A stretch of DNA of 9,785 nt from an uncultured Lachnospiraceae bacterium (GTDB taxonomy: Bacteria; Bacillota; Clostridia; Lachnospirales; Lachnospiraceae), in NCBI GenBank assembly GCA_947651335.1, contig CANSYV010000032.1:1-9785 (forward strand). Direction: 5' to 3'. The notes beneath the pieces were generated by a model that worked only from the letters and a program-made list of their open reading frames with translations, was not told where the DNA came from and made no database searches. This document shows, piece by piece, positions 1 to 6,851 of this stretch. Made by a program: the position numbers and the translations under genes. How positions within the stretch are numbered: position 1 is the first letter of the stretch; the number at the start of each line of letters is the position of its first letter.

Positions 1-138
1 TGTTACAAATTATGGTAAAAAAATCGGGACAATCGGGATATGTTAGCAAAAAATACCCAAATTTACAAGGGTAAACAGAAATGTAAATAGTTACATTATG
101 AAACTGTACATAATGTGTAATATGAGAAAGGAGAAGGC
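1..138 (+). promoter_or_regulatory. Leader/control region of the six-gene operon
   Basis: This gene-free, AT-rich stretch precedes the first operon. It contains a 9-bp tandem repeat (22-39) and three inverted repeats: TACCC 54-58 with GGGTA 69-73, ATTTACA 61-67 with TGTAAAT 82-88, and ACATTATG 93-100 with CATAATGT 109-116. The first two cannot form together because the left arm of the second lies in the loop of the first. CATAAT (109-114) is a fair -10 element inside the third repeat, but I see no good -35 at the proper distance. A ribosome binding site (AAAGGAG, 127-133) follows. I infer operators overlapping the promoter; no regulator gene is visible here. Confidence 0.45.
93..116. repeat. 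Perfect 8-bp inverted repeat, candidate operator
   Basis: ACATTATG (93-100) and CATAATGT (109-116) are exact inverted copies separated by 8 bases. The right arm contains the -10-like hexamer CATAAT and ends 22 bases before the first start codon. Position and symmetry fit the binding site of a dimeric repressor that would block the promoter. It could also be a transcript hairpin, but it is AT-rich and lacks a following T-tract, so it is not a terminator. Confidence 0.45.
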
Positions 139-1194
139 ATGAAAGCAATTATTTTCAAAGGTCCTGGAAAATTCGCTTATGAGGACAGGCCAGAACCTAA
201 AATTCAAAATGACGATGACGTACTGATTCAAGTGCTTGGTGTGGGGATTTGCGGTTCTGATTTACATGCATTGATGGACCCGCCTCTGCACCCGGCAAAG
301 CCGGACATTATATTCGGCCATGAATTCTGCGGCCGGGTAGTGGAAACAGGCAGAGGTGTGGACGGGCTGAGGCCAGGGGATAAGGTAGTGGTAGATCCCC
401 ATCCTCCCTGCGGAAGCTGCAATAACTGCCGCAGTGACAGACCTGAGATGTGCAGCACACTTTACTGCCAGCAGGGGACACCCTGGTTTGAACATGGGGA
501 GATACGGGGATTGTTCAGAGATGGCGGCCTGGCTGGTTATGCCTGTATTCCCGCTCATTCGGCGTATAAAGTTTCTCAGGATACGCCGGTTCCGCTGATG
601 ACTCTGGCAGAGCCTTTATCCTGTGTAGGGTATGCGATTGAGAAGCTGGATATTCAGGTGGGTGAGAGCGTGTGCATTCTGGGAGCAGGTCCCATGGGAC
701 TGCTGTTCGCGGCCATGGCAAAAGCCAATGGAGCGGCGAAAGTCATTGTCTCAGAACCCCATGAATACCGCCGGGAGAAAGCCCTGTGCTGCGGCGCCAC
801 GCAGGTGGTGGACCCGCTGTCGGAAAATCTGAAAGAAGTGTGCCTGGATGCAACCGAAGGACTGGGTGTGGATCACTGCATCGAGGCAGTGGGCCAGCTT
901 CTGCCAGTGGCAATTGATGTAATCAGGCCCAATGGGAAAGTCCTGATGTTTGGACATGATGAGACTGCCATGCCGCAGATTCGTCTGGCGGAGATTGTAA
1001 GAAAAGAGGCGAATATTATGGGGGGATTTCTCGGCAAATATTATTTTGAGAAAACTGCCCGCATCATTGAAAGCGGTATTCTGCCGCTGGAGGAAATTGT
1101 CTCGCACACACTGCCTATGAGCGAATATCAAAAAGGACTTGATCTGCTCCGTGCGGGCAAAGCTTTGAAAGTAGTAATTTATCCAGAAAATTAA
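139..1194 (+). CDS. Zinc-dependent medium-chain dehydrogenase (sorbitol/threonine dehydrogenase-like)
   Basis: This cytoplasmic NAD(P)-dependent alcohol dehydrogenase of 351 residues has the usual MDR length. The catalytic zinc site is C38, H61-E62 (GHE motif) and E158. The structural zinc site is the four-cysteine lobe C91, C94, C97 and C105. The Rossmann nucleotide loop is GAGPMG (182-187), and E206 at the end of the second beta strand suggests preference for NAD over NADP. The family oxidises secondary alcohols of polyols, sugars or amino acids, or works in reverse. The start is ATG with AAAGGAG 6 bases upstream. It is first in an operon with a sugar ABC transporter 24 bases downstream, so I infer a polyol or sugar-derived substrate. 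Sorbitol, galactitol, threonine or a keto-sugar are all possible; the sequence does not choose among them. Confidence 0.88.
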   Translation: MKAIIFKGPGKFAYEDRPEPKIQNDDDVLIQVLGVGICGSDLHALMDPPLHPAKPDIIFGHEFCGRVVETGRGVDGLRPGDKVVVDPHPPCGSCNNCRSDRPEMCSTLYCQQGTPWFEHGEIRGLFRDGGLAGYACIPAHSAYKVSQDTPVPLMTLAEPLSCVGYAIEKLDIQVGESVCILGAGPMGLLFAAMAKANGAAKVIVSEPHEYRREKALCCGATQVVDPLSENLKEVCLDATEGLGVDHCIEAVGQLLPVAIDVIRPNGKVLMFGHDETAMPQIRLAEIVRKEANIMGGFLGKYYFEKTARIIESGILPLEEIVSHTLPMSEYQKGLDLLRAGKALKVVIYPEN

Positions 1195-1218
1195 AATCAA
1201 AAAAGGGGGATTTGTATT

Positions 1219-2247
1219 ATGAGGAAGAAATTATTAAGTATTTTATTGGCGGGAACCATGGTAATCGCGCTCAGCGGCTGCGGCAAAAATGCTGGATCAG
1301 CAGAAAGTGCTGACAGCGGGAGTTCCAAAGAGAGCACCGGGGAGACCAGTGATTCCCCTTCGGAAGAGCAGGGGGATGATAAAGATGTCTCAGAGTTGAA
1401 AATCGGCATTGTTATGAAGTCTTCCGATGAGTTTCAGAATGCAGTTGTGGAAGGGGCAAAAGCGGCGGCTGTTGAGGCGGGAGTTCCGGAGGGGAATTTC
1501 ACGGCCGTGGCTTCCAACAGTGAAAGTGATTCCATGCAGCAGGTAACAGCTATTGAAGATATGGTATCAAATGGCGTGGATATCCTGTTAAACGCCTGCC
1601 AGGAGGAAAATGCCCTGCGGACGCCTCTGCAGAACGCGGCAGATAAGGGGGTAAAAGTTGTCATGGTAGACACAGACTGTGCCTCTTTTGAGGATAAAGT
1701 GACCTATATCGGGACAGACAATTACCAGGCGGCTTATGAGGGGGCAGAGGAATTTGCTTCCCGCTTGGAAAAGGGCTCTAATGTGGTGATTCTCAGGGGT
1801 AAGCTGGGGGATGTAAATCATGAAAAGAGGACAGAGGGATTGACAGATGCCCTGGAAGAAGCGGGCATGAATGTTCTGGAGGCCCAGGATGCAAATTGTG
1901 AGACAGATAAAGCTGCAAATGCCATGGAATCGTTTTTGACAAAATATGCAGGGAAAATCAACGGTGTTATGGTTACTTCTGACTCTATGGCAGTAGGCGC
2001 GGCACAGGCGATAAAGAGCGCAGGCGCAAAAGACATTAAGATTTGTGGATTTGACGGATTCCAGTCAGCGATTCAGCTGGTAGATACAGGGGAAATAGAA
2101 ATGATCATCGCTCAGACACCTTACCAGATGGGATATGATTCTGTAAACTGCGGCCTGGGGGCACTGGAAGGGGAGACTTACGATTCTTACATCAGTGCAG
2201 GCATTGAGATTATTGACAGCAGTAATTATAAAGAACATCTTGAATAG
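1219..2247 (+). CDS. Sugar ABC transporter substrate-binding lipoprotein (ribose-type)
   Basis: This is the extracellular solute receptor of the transporter encoded by the next two genes. Residues 1-20 form a lipoprotein signal peptide: basic MRKK, a hydrophobic core, then the lipobox LSGC with the lipidated cysteine at C21. Residues 22 to about 58 are a Gly/Ser/Glu/Asp-rich flexible tether. From about residue 61 (LKIGIVMKSSDEFQ) the protein is a type I periplasmic-binding fold of the Peripla_BP_4 class, with two alternating alpha/beta lobes and typical phrases such as DILLNACQ and ICGFDGF. Length (342 aa) is normal for the class. The ribosome binding site is AGGGGG about 9 bases before ATG. 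A strong hairpin follows the stop codon. The ligand is unknown; ribose-class receptors bind pentoses, hexoses, inositols and autoinducer-2. Confidence 0.92.
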   Translation: MRKKLLSILLAGTMVIALSGCGKNAGSAESADSGSSKESTGETSDSPSEEQGDDKDVSELKIGIVMKSSDEFQNAVVEGAKAAAVEAGVPEGNFTAVASNSESDSMQQVTAIEDMVSNGVDILLNACQEENALRTPLQNAADKGVKVVMVDTDCASFEDKVTYIGTDNYQAAYEGAEEFASRLEKGSNVVILRGKLGDVNHEKRTEGLTDALEEAGMNVLEAQDANCETDKAANAMESFLTKYAGKINGVMVTSDSMAVGAAQAIKSAGAKDIKICGFDGFQSAIQLVDTGEIEMIIAQTPYQMGYDSVNCGLGALEGETYDSYISAGIEIIDSSNYKEHLE

Positions 2248-2269
2248 AAAGAACTGGCTGTGAGGAAGT

Positions 2270-2298
2270 GATGAGGGTGCCCCTGCGGCATCCTCATT
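2270..2298 (+). other. Stable intercistronic RNA hairpin
   Basis: Bases 2271-2281 pair with 2287-2297 to give an 11-bp stem with one G-U wobble (G2277-T2291) and a 5-base loop (CCTGC). A G-T wobble at 2270/2298 and the pair 2269/2299 can lengthen it. No T-tract follows, so it is not a classical intrinsic terminator. It lies between the stop codon of the binding-protein gene and the ribosome binding site of the ATPase gene. In other ABC operons such hairpins protect the 3' end of the binding-protein message and keep that protein in excess; I infer the same role here. Confidence 0.75.
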
Positions 2299-2303
2299 GT
2301 CTC

Positions 2304-2310
2304 AAAGGAG
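2304..2310 (+). promoter_or_regulatory. Ribosome binding site that sets the ATPase start
   Basis: AAAGGAG lies 7 bases before the ATG at 2318. This favours that start over an in-frame TTG at 2297, which sits in the right arm of the intercistronic hairpin and has no good ribosome binding site. Confidence 0.8.
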
Positions 2311-2317
2311 CTGGAAA

Positions 2318-3838
2318 ATGGAGGAGGTGCGTGCAGTGGGGGATGTGATTGTAGAACTTAGGAATATACGAAAAGAGTTTCCTGGTGTGACGGCGCTGGA
2401 CAATATGAACCTGAAACTGAAGGCTGGCACGGTTCATGGCCTGATCGGGGAAAATGGCGCTGGCAAATCCACGCTGATTAAAATTCTGACCGGGGTATAT
2501 ACACCGGAGCAGGGAGAAATTTATGTGGATGGGGAAAAGGTGGAGTTTAAGGGGCCTGCGGACTCAAAAGAGAAAGGGATTGCCTGTGTATATCAGGAGC
2601 TGAATATTGTAAAAGAACTTCCCATTGTTGATAATATGTTTATGGGGAGCTATGTGAAGAAAAAAAGCGGTCTTCTCGATTATGCGTATATGAATAAGAA
2701 ATCAGAAGAAATCTTACAGGGTATGGGACAGGATATATCCGCCGGAGAAATGTGCGGCACACTGGGAATGGGACAGCAGCAGATGGTTGAGATCGGAAAG
2801 GCGGTTCTCCTGGATGCGAGAGTGATTATTCTGGATGAGCCAACGTCCAGTCTGGGGGAGAAAGAGGCGGCAGAGCTTTTCAGAACGGTAAATATCCTGA
2901 AAGGAAGAGGCGTTTCCATTGTATTTGTCTCCCATAAGCTGGAAGAGATTTTTGAAATCTGTGATGATGTGACAGTGATGAGGGACGGCCAGTTTATCTC
3001 CACCACACCGTCAAAGGAAATGACAAAAGACAGGATGATTGCCCAGATGGTGGGCAGGCCGCTGAACAATCTGTTTCCAAAGATAGACACCACTCCTGGG
3101 GAGACAGTTCTGGAAGTATCCCATCTGACCCGGGAAGGGGAGTATTACGACATCAGTTTTCAGGCAAGAAAAGGGGAGATTCTAGGCTTTGCAGGACTTG
3201 TGGGGGCTGGCAGGACAGAACTGATGCACGGGATTTTTGCGTCTGTAGTTCCCGATTCCGGTGAGATCAAAATTAATGGAAAGACAGTTTCCTACAAAAC
3301 ACCCCAGGGAGCTATTAAACATAAAATTGCATTTTTGACAGAAGACAGGAAACAGCAGGGTCTGGTGCTCAGTGAATCCATTGAGAAGAATCTTACGCTG
3401 GTGAACATAGACAGTCTAAAGAAAGGAATTTTTGTGGAATTCAAGAAAATACAGGAGCAGGCACAGCGCTGTATTGAGAAATTTCAAATCCGGACTCCGT
3501 CTGCGGATAAAGCGGCAGGAGAACTGTCAGGGGGCAATCAGCAGAAAGTGGTAATCGGCAAATGGGTAAACAGCGATGCGGAAATCTATATTTTTGACGA
3601 ACCCACAAGAGGCATTGACGTGGGGGCGAAGATCGAAGTATATAACGTTATGAATGAGCTGGTCAGCCAGGGTAAATGCGTACTGATGGTATCGTCGGAG
3701 CTTCCGGAAATATTCGGCATGTGTGACCGGGTCATCATCATGCGCGAAGGACGGAAAATGGGAGAAGTTTCAAAGGAAGAGGAACATTTTAATCAGGAAG
3801 ATGTTATGAAAGCTGCTTGGGGAGGAAAACTAAGTTGA
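2318..3838 (+). CDS. Sugar ABC transporter ATP-binding protein (RbsA/MglA type, two fused ATPase domains)
   Basis: This 506-residue protein energises sugar import at the inner face of the membrane. Two tandem nucleotide-binding domains are visible. Domain 1 has Walker A GENGAGKST (about 44-52), a relaxed signature LGMGQQQ, Walker B with ILDEPTSS and an H-loop VSHKLEE. Domain 2 has a degenerate Walker A GLVGAGRTE (arginine in place of the lysine), a canonical signature LSGGNQQK, Walker B IFDEPTRGID, and VSSELPE where the H-loop histidine is lost. This asymmetry is normal for the RbsA/MglA family, in which one composite ATP site is consensus and the other degenerate. Length is typical. An in-frame TTG at 2297 would add 7 residues; a GTG at 2336 after GGAGG is also possible. 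The stop codon overlaps the permease start. Confidence 0.93.
   Translation: MEEVRAVGDVIVELRNIRKEFPGVTALDNMNLKLKAGTVHGLIGENGAGKSTLIKILTGVYTPEQGEIYVDGEKVEFKGPADSKEKGIACVYQELNIVKELPIVDNMFMGSYVKKKSGLLDYAYMNKKSEEILQGMGQDISAGEMCGTLGMGQQQMVEIGKAVLLDARVIILDEPTSSLGEKEAAELFRTVNILKGRGVSIVFVSHKLEEIFEICDDVTVMRDGQFISTTPSKEMTKDRMIAQMVGRPLNNLFPKIDTTPGETVLEVSHLTREGEYYDISFQARKGEILGFAGLVGAGRTELMHGIFASVVPDSGEIKINGKTVSYKTPQGAIKHKIAFLTEDRKQQGLVLSESIEKNLTLVNIDSLKKGIFVEFKKIQEQAQRCIEKFQIRTPSADKAAGELSGGNQQKVVIGKWVNSDAEIYIFDEPTRGIDVGAKIEVYNVMNELVSQGKCVLMVSSELPEIFGMCDRVIIMREGRKMGEVSKEEEHFNQEDVMKAAWGGKLS
3819..3825 (+). promoter_or_regulatory. Ribosome binding site for the TTG-started permease
   Basis: GGGGAGG inside the last codons of the ATPase gene sits 9 bases before TTG at 3835. 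It supports that start rather than the in-frame TTG at 3817, which precedes this motif and has no comparable site of its own. Confidence 0.75.
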
Positions 3839-4833
3839 GTAATGAGAATAAGAAAAAAAGAAAAATGCCTTCGTTTATGGGGCCTCTCATGGCGATTGTG
3901 ATACTCTCGATTATTCTGACAATCGTCTCGGATACTTTTTTATCGGTGAATAACTGGATGAATATTCTGCGCCAGGCGGCTATTAATTCCATGGTATCCT
4001 GCGGAATGCTGATGATTCTGCTGACTGGGGGAGTAGACCTGTCTGTGGGGCCCATTGTGGCACTGTCATCCTGTGCCATGGGTGTTTTGATGCAGCATGG
4101 AGTCACCAATGCGTTTCTGCTGATGGCATCAGCCCTGATTGTGGGGGTGGTCTGCGGGGGAATTAACGGACTGCTGTTTACCAGGCTGCAGCTTCCCCAC
4201 CCGTTTGTTTCAACTATGGGAGCACGGCAGGTGTACCGGGGACTGGCTCTTCTGATAACAGGAGCTGCCCCTATTGCCGGATTTTCCCCGGCTGTAACAT
4301 TTGTGGGTTCTGCAAACATCGGAAATTTTCCGGTATGTTTTATCGTAGTGATTCTTATTTTCGCGGTGGTAGGTGTCTTCCTGAACCAGACTGCTTTGGG
4401 ACGGAAGATCTATTCTGTGGGCGGCAATAAGGAAGCGGCAAGGCTGTCCGGCATCAACGTGCCCGGCACATTGAACTTTGTGTATATTATGTCCGGGTTC
4501 ATGTGTGCTGTGGCCGGAATCATTATGGTGGGCCGTGTGGGGACAGCAACCCCTCTCGCGGGAGAGACTTACGATATGGATGCCATTGCGGCCTGTGTCA
4601 TCGGCGGCGCTTCCTTTAACGGAGGCAAAGGCACCATCAGCGGGACTTTAATCGGCGCTCTTTTGATCGCGGTGATTCGAAATGGATTGAACCTGCTGGG
4701 AGCACAGACAGATATCCAATATATTGTAATCGGTATCGTGATTATTCTGGCAGTATTTGTGGACGTGGTCCGGGGGAATGCGGCGGTCACTGCCCGGAGA
4801 AAAGAACGCGCCAAGGAGCAGGCAGCAGCATAG
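3835..4833 (+). CDS. Sugar ABC transporter permease (RbsC-type)
   Basis: This 332-residue integral membrane protein of the BPD_transp_2 class probably forms the translocation channel as a homodimer, since the operon encodes only one permease. A lysine/arginine-rich N-terminus (KKKRK, about 6-10) precedes a first membrane helix at about 16-33. Further hydrophobic segments follow, roughly eight to ten in all. Family hallmarks include LTGGVDLSVGPIVALSS (63-79), the YRGLAL segment after PFVSTMG, the cytoplasmic loop VGGNKEAARLSGINV (195-209) that docks the ATPase, and the Gly-rich IGGASFNGGKGTISG. The C-terminus is basic. The start is TTG at 3835, whose last two bases and the next A form the ATPase stop (TTGA), so the genes are translationally coupled. 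The isomerase gene begins 25 bases after the stop. Confidence 0.93.
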   Translation: MSNENKKKRKMPSFMGPLMAIVILSIILTIVSDTFLSVNNWMNILRQAAINSMVSCGMLMILLTGGVDLSVGPIVALSSCAMGVLMQHGVTNAFLLMASALIVGVVCGGINGLLFTRLQLPHPFVSTMGARQVYRGLALLITGAAPIAGFSPAVTFVGSANIGNFPVCFIVVILIFAVVGVFLNQTALGRKIYSVGGNKEAARLSGINVPGTLNFVYIMSGFMCAVAGIIMVGRVGTATPLAGETYDMDAIAACVIGGASFNGGKGTISGTLIGALLIAVIRNGLNLLGAQTDIQYIVIGIVIILAVFVDVVRGNAAVTARRKERAKEQAAA

Positions 4834-4845
4834 GAGATCTGAGTC

Positions 4846-4852
4846 AGGGAGG
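4846..4852 (+). promoter_or_regulatory. Ribosome binding site that sets the isomerase start
   Basis: AGGGAGG lies 6 bases before ATG 4859. The reading frame stays open upstream to 4757, inside the permease gene, but that extension is basic, low in structure and lacks a comparable site. Confidence 0.8.
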
Positions 4853-4858
4853 AAAGCA

Positions 4859-5683
4859 ATGGATGTAAAACTTGGTATCTGTAATTTTTGTGTACCGGGA
4901 ACCGGCATTTTCGCGCCCCAGTTTGCGGCGGAGGCCGGATTGGACGGCATGTCCATTGAGTTTGGAACTTATGAAAACCATTTTCCCAGCGGGACAAGGC
5001 GGGTACAGGACGCCTATATAAAGGCCAGGGAGCAGTACAAAATAGAATACTGTAATATAGGCATGAGCTGCTTTGATTTTATCCCATTTCATGCCCATAA
5101 AGGCCATCCCATGTACCCAATCGTAAAAGGAGCGCTGAAGTCTGCCATTGATGGGGCGCAGTACATGCAGATCCCCATGGTTTTTGTCCCGGCATTCGGT
5201 GTCAGTTCCATTACCAGTGAAGATGAGTTTGACAACGCTGTGGAGATGTTTCGGTATGCCTGTGACTATGCAGGGGAAAAGGGAATTCTGATTTCCAGTG
5301 AAAATAAAATGCGGCCGGCAGAAGCCATTGAGATGGTGGAACGTGTAAATGAGGAGAATTTCAGCATTTTCTACGACAGCTATAATTATTTTTATGAAAA
5401 GGGATGGGATCAGCTTGAGATTTTAAAAGAGCTGTATCCCTATCTGGGTCCCCAGCTTCATGTGAAAGACGGCAGACCAGGGGTGCTGGCCGGGTCCTTG
5501 CTGGGTGAGGGGGACTCCGGATTTTACCAGGTGATGGATTATCTGAAAAAGCAGAATTACAGCGGCTGGGTGATCCTGGAAAACTTATATGAAAAACGGC
5601 CGGAAAATACTTTCGAGACAGATGTATATGAACTTTTCAGAAAAGACGTGGAGATTCTGCGGCATGCGGCAGGGCATGCGTGA
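4859..5683 (+). CDS. Sugar phosphate isomerase/epimerase family protein (xylose isomerase-like TIM barrel)
   Basis: This 274-residue cytoplasmic enzyme belongs to the AP-endonuclease-2/xylose isomerase-like TIM-barrel superfamily. Despite the family name, many members act on free keto-sugars, keto-inositols or hydroxypyruvate. Four residues fit the divalent-metal site of D-tagatose 3-epimerase-like enzymes: E148 (ISSEN), D173 (FYDSYN), H201 (QLHVKDG) and E241 (VILEN). E148 and E241 would also be the acid/base pair for proton transfer at the carbon next to a ketone. The LGEGDSGF segment (216-222) before the last strand is typical. It follows the transporter by 25 bases and precedes a short-chain dehydrogenase by 35, which fits epimerisation of a ketone made by a neighbouring dehydrogenase. 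The substrate is not determined; 2-keto-inositol dehydratase or isomerase activity is an alternative. Confidence 0.87.
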   Translation: MDVKLGICNFCVPGTGIFAPQFAAEAGLDGMSIEFGTYENHFPSGTRRVQDAYIKAREQYKIEYCNIGMSCFDFIPFHAHKGHPMYPIVKGALKSAIDGAQYMQIPMVFVPAFGVSSITSEDEFDNAVEMFRYACDYAGEKGILISSENKMRPAEAIEMVERVNEENFSIFYDSYNYFYEKGWDQLEILKELYPYLGPQLHVKDGRPGVLAGSLLGEGDSGFYQVMDYLKKQNYSGWVILENLYEKRPENTFETDVYELFRKDVEILRHAAGHA

Positions 5684-5718
5684 GCGGTTAGAAATGCTGT
5701 GAATAAGGAGAAAAGAGA

Positions 5719-6495
5719 ATGAGATTACAGGATAAAGTGATTTTTATTACAGGGGGAGCAAAGGGAATCGGCGGAGCCGCCGCCAAAATCTGCGCAGGAT
5801 ATGGGGCGAAAATCGCGGCAGTGGATTTGAATGAGGAGCGGCTGAAACAGACGGTTGGTGAGATCAATGAGGCAGGGGGAGATGCCATCTGGGCCGTGGT
5901 GGATGTAACCAAACGGGATCAGGTGAAAGCGGCCATTCAGAAAACCCTGGATCAATACGGACGTATTGACTGCCTGTTCAATGCTGCCGGTGTGGACAGA
6001 ATCTGCGGCTTTCTGGAAATGACAGACGAAGAATACGATTTTAATATGGATATCAATGTAAAAGGTACGTTTATCTGCTGCGCGGAAGCCGCAAAGGCCA
6101 TGATTCCCAATCAAAAGGGCCGTATCATCAATACATCTTCCATTGCCGCAGTGAGGGAAGAAGCGTTCAACGGTACGTATTGTATGTCCAAAGCAGCTGT
6201 CAGCATGATGACCCGTGTCCTGGCACTGGAACTGGCGCCGTATCATATTACCACAGCAGCCATCCAGCCTGGAAACATTGAGACCGATATTCTGAGGGAG
6301 TCTTTCACTAACCGCGGCAAAGCGGAAGGCAAAAATGTGGAAGAATTCTATAAAGAAATGGAAGCGACCATTCCCATGGGCTATATTGGACAGCCGGAAG
6401 AAATCGGCGAGCTGGTTGCTTTTCTGTGCGATGACCGCTCTGCCTATATTAACGGCAACAGTATCCTGATGGCAGGGGGAAAGATTATGGCATAA
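5719..6495 (+). CDS. Short-chain dehydrogenase/reductase (SDR family)
   Basis: This classical SDR of 258 residues is a cytoplasmic NAD(P)(H)-dependent oxidoreductase. The cofactor loop is TGGAKGIG (11-18), and D36 at the end of the second strand predicts NAD(H). NAAG (88-91), N113 in NVKG, S141, Y154 and K158 (YCMSK) complete the catalytic set N-S-Y-K, with the usual 13-residue gap between Ser and Tyr. The C-terminal ING...MAGG segment is also family-typical. AAGGAG lies 8 bases before the ATG. As the last gene of the operon, ending just before a probable terminator, it probably oxidises or reduces the same sugar-derived compound as the epimerase and the zinc dehydrogenase. A FabG-type fatty-acid role is unlikely from context. 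The substrate is unknown. Confidence 0.9.
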   Translation: MRLQDKVIFITGGAKGIGGAAAKICAGYGAKIAAVDLNEERLKQTVGEINEAGGDAIWAVVDVTKRDQVKAAIQKTLDQYGRIDCLFNAAGVDRICGFLEMTDEEYDFNMDINVKGTFICCAEAAKAMIPNQKGRIINTSSIAAVREEAFNGTYCMSKAAVSMMTRVLALELAPYHITTAAIQPGNIETDILRESFTNRGKAEGKNVEEFYKEMEATIPMGYIGQPEEIGELVAFLCDDRSAYINGNSILMAGGKIMA

Positions 6496-6502
6496 TCCAA
6501 AA

Positions 6503-6545
6503 CTCTCAGTTCCCGGAGAACGACTCTGGGTGCTGGGAGATTTTT
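6503..6545 (+). terminator. Probable intrinsic terminator of the six-gene operon
   Basis: CTCTCAG (6503-6509) pairs with CTGGGAG with one U-G wobble. Inside it, CCC(GG)AGA pairs with TCTGGG around a short ACGAC loop, with a two-base bulge. The outer stem is followed at once by A and TTTTT (6541-6545). It begins 7 bases after the SDR stop codon. The stem is imperfect but stem, T-tract and location agree. Confidence 0.7.
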
Positions 6546-6571
6546 ATCGTATCAGGAAACTTTTAGTGTTC

Positions 6572-6609
6572 TGTGTGCCTGGGGCATATAAACGTCATAA
6601 AAGCACACA
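6572..6609. repeat. 7-bp inverted repeat with a 24-base spacer
   Basis: TGTGTGC (6572-6578) and GCACACA (6603-6609) are exact inverted copies. No T-tract follows on either strand, so termination is unlikely. The wide spacing suits two operator half-sites or DNA looping rather than a single dimer site. Confidence 0.4.
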
Positions 6610-6752
6610 ATAAAAAACGTGCAAATTTGTGCAAAATGCTTGAATATAGATTTCCTGCATCAAAAAGATGCGTTTTATGCTAATTTCATGTATTATTGTG
6701 CTAATAAAAATCTCCGGGATAGTGTAAAATGAATATAACAACTTGAAGCGGG

Positions 6753-6772
6753 TGTGCTTTTTAAAGTGCACA
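6753..6772. repeat. TGTGC-N10-GCACA inverted repeat, candidate operator
   Basis: TGTGC (6753-6757) and GCACA (6768-6772) are inverted around the AT-rich spacer TTTTTAAAGT. The centre-to-centre distance is 15 bases. The site lies about 80 bases before the iolG start, where a regulator site would be expected. Confidence 0.4.
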
Positions 6773-6851
6773 GTATGGTTCTTTAGCAACATTTGCAACA
6801 GACAATTCAGCAGAGAATGAATCAAAGATAACAAGAAGCGAGGATAAGAAA

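Larger units (their letters stand above)
6546..6851 (+). promoter_or_regulatory. Intergenic control region of the iolG unit with TGTGC/GCACA half-sites
   Basis: About 300 bases hold no convincing gene. TGTGC or its complement GCACA occurs six times (6574, 6603, 6628, 6697, 6753, 6768). Two pairs form inverted repeats: TGTGTGC 6572-6578 with GCACACA 6603-6609, and TGTGC 6753-6757 with GCACA 6768-6772. GTGCAAA is repeated directly at 6619 and 6629, 10 bases apart. GCATC-AAAAA-GATGC (6657-6671) is a small hairpin. TAAAAT (6725) and TATAAC (6734) resemble -10 boxes but lack a well-placed -35. I infer promoter and operators for the next two genes. Confidence 0.45.

Noticed and set aside
4757..4858. 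N-terminal extension of the isomerase into the permease gene
   Set aside because: The 34 extra residues are arginine/serine-rich, overlap permease coding sequence, and a strong ribosome binding site precedes ATG 4859.
6585..6600. Possible CcpA catabolite-response site (ATATAAACGTCATAAA)
   Set aside because: It has about three mismatches to the usual cre consensus and lacks the palindromic right half, too weak to call.
6595..6834. 79-codon minus-strand open frame in the intergenic region
   Set aside because: It is AT-driven (rich in Leu, Ile, His, Phe, Lys), has no recognised domain, and overlaps the candidate control elements of iolG.
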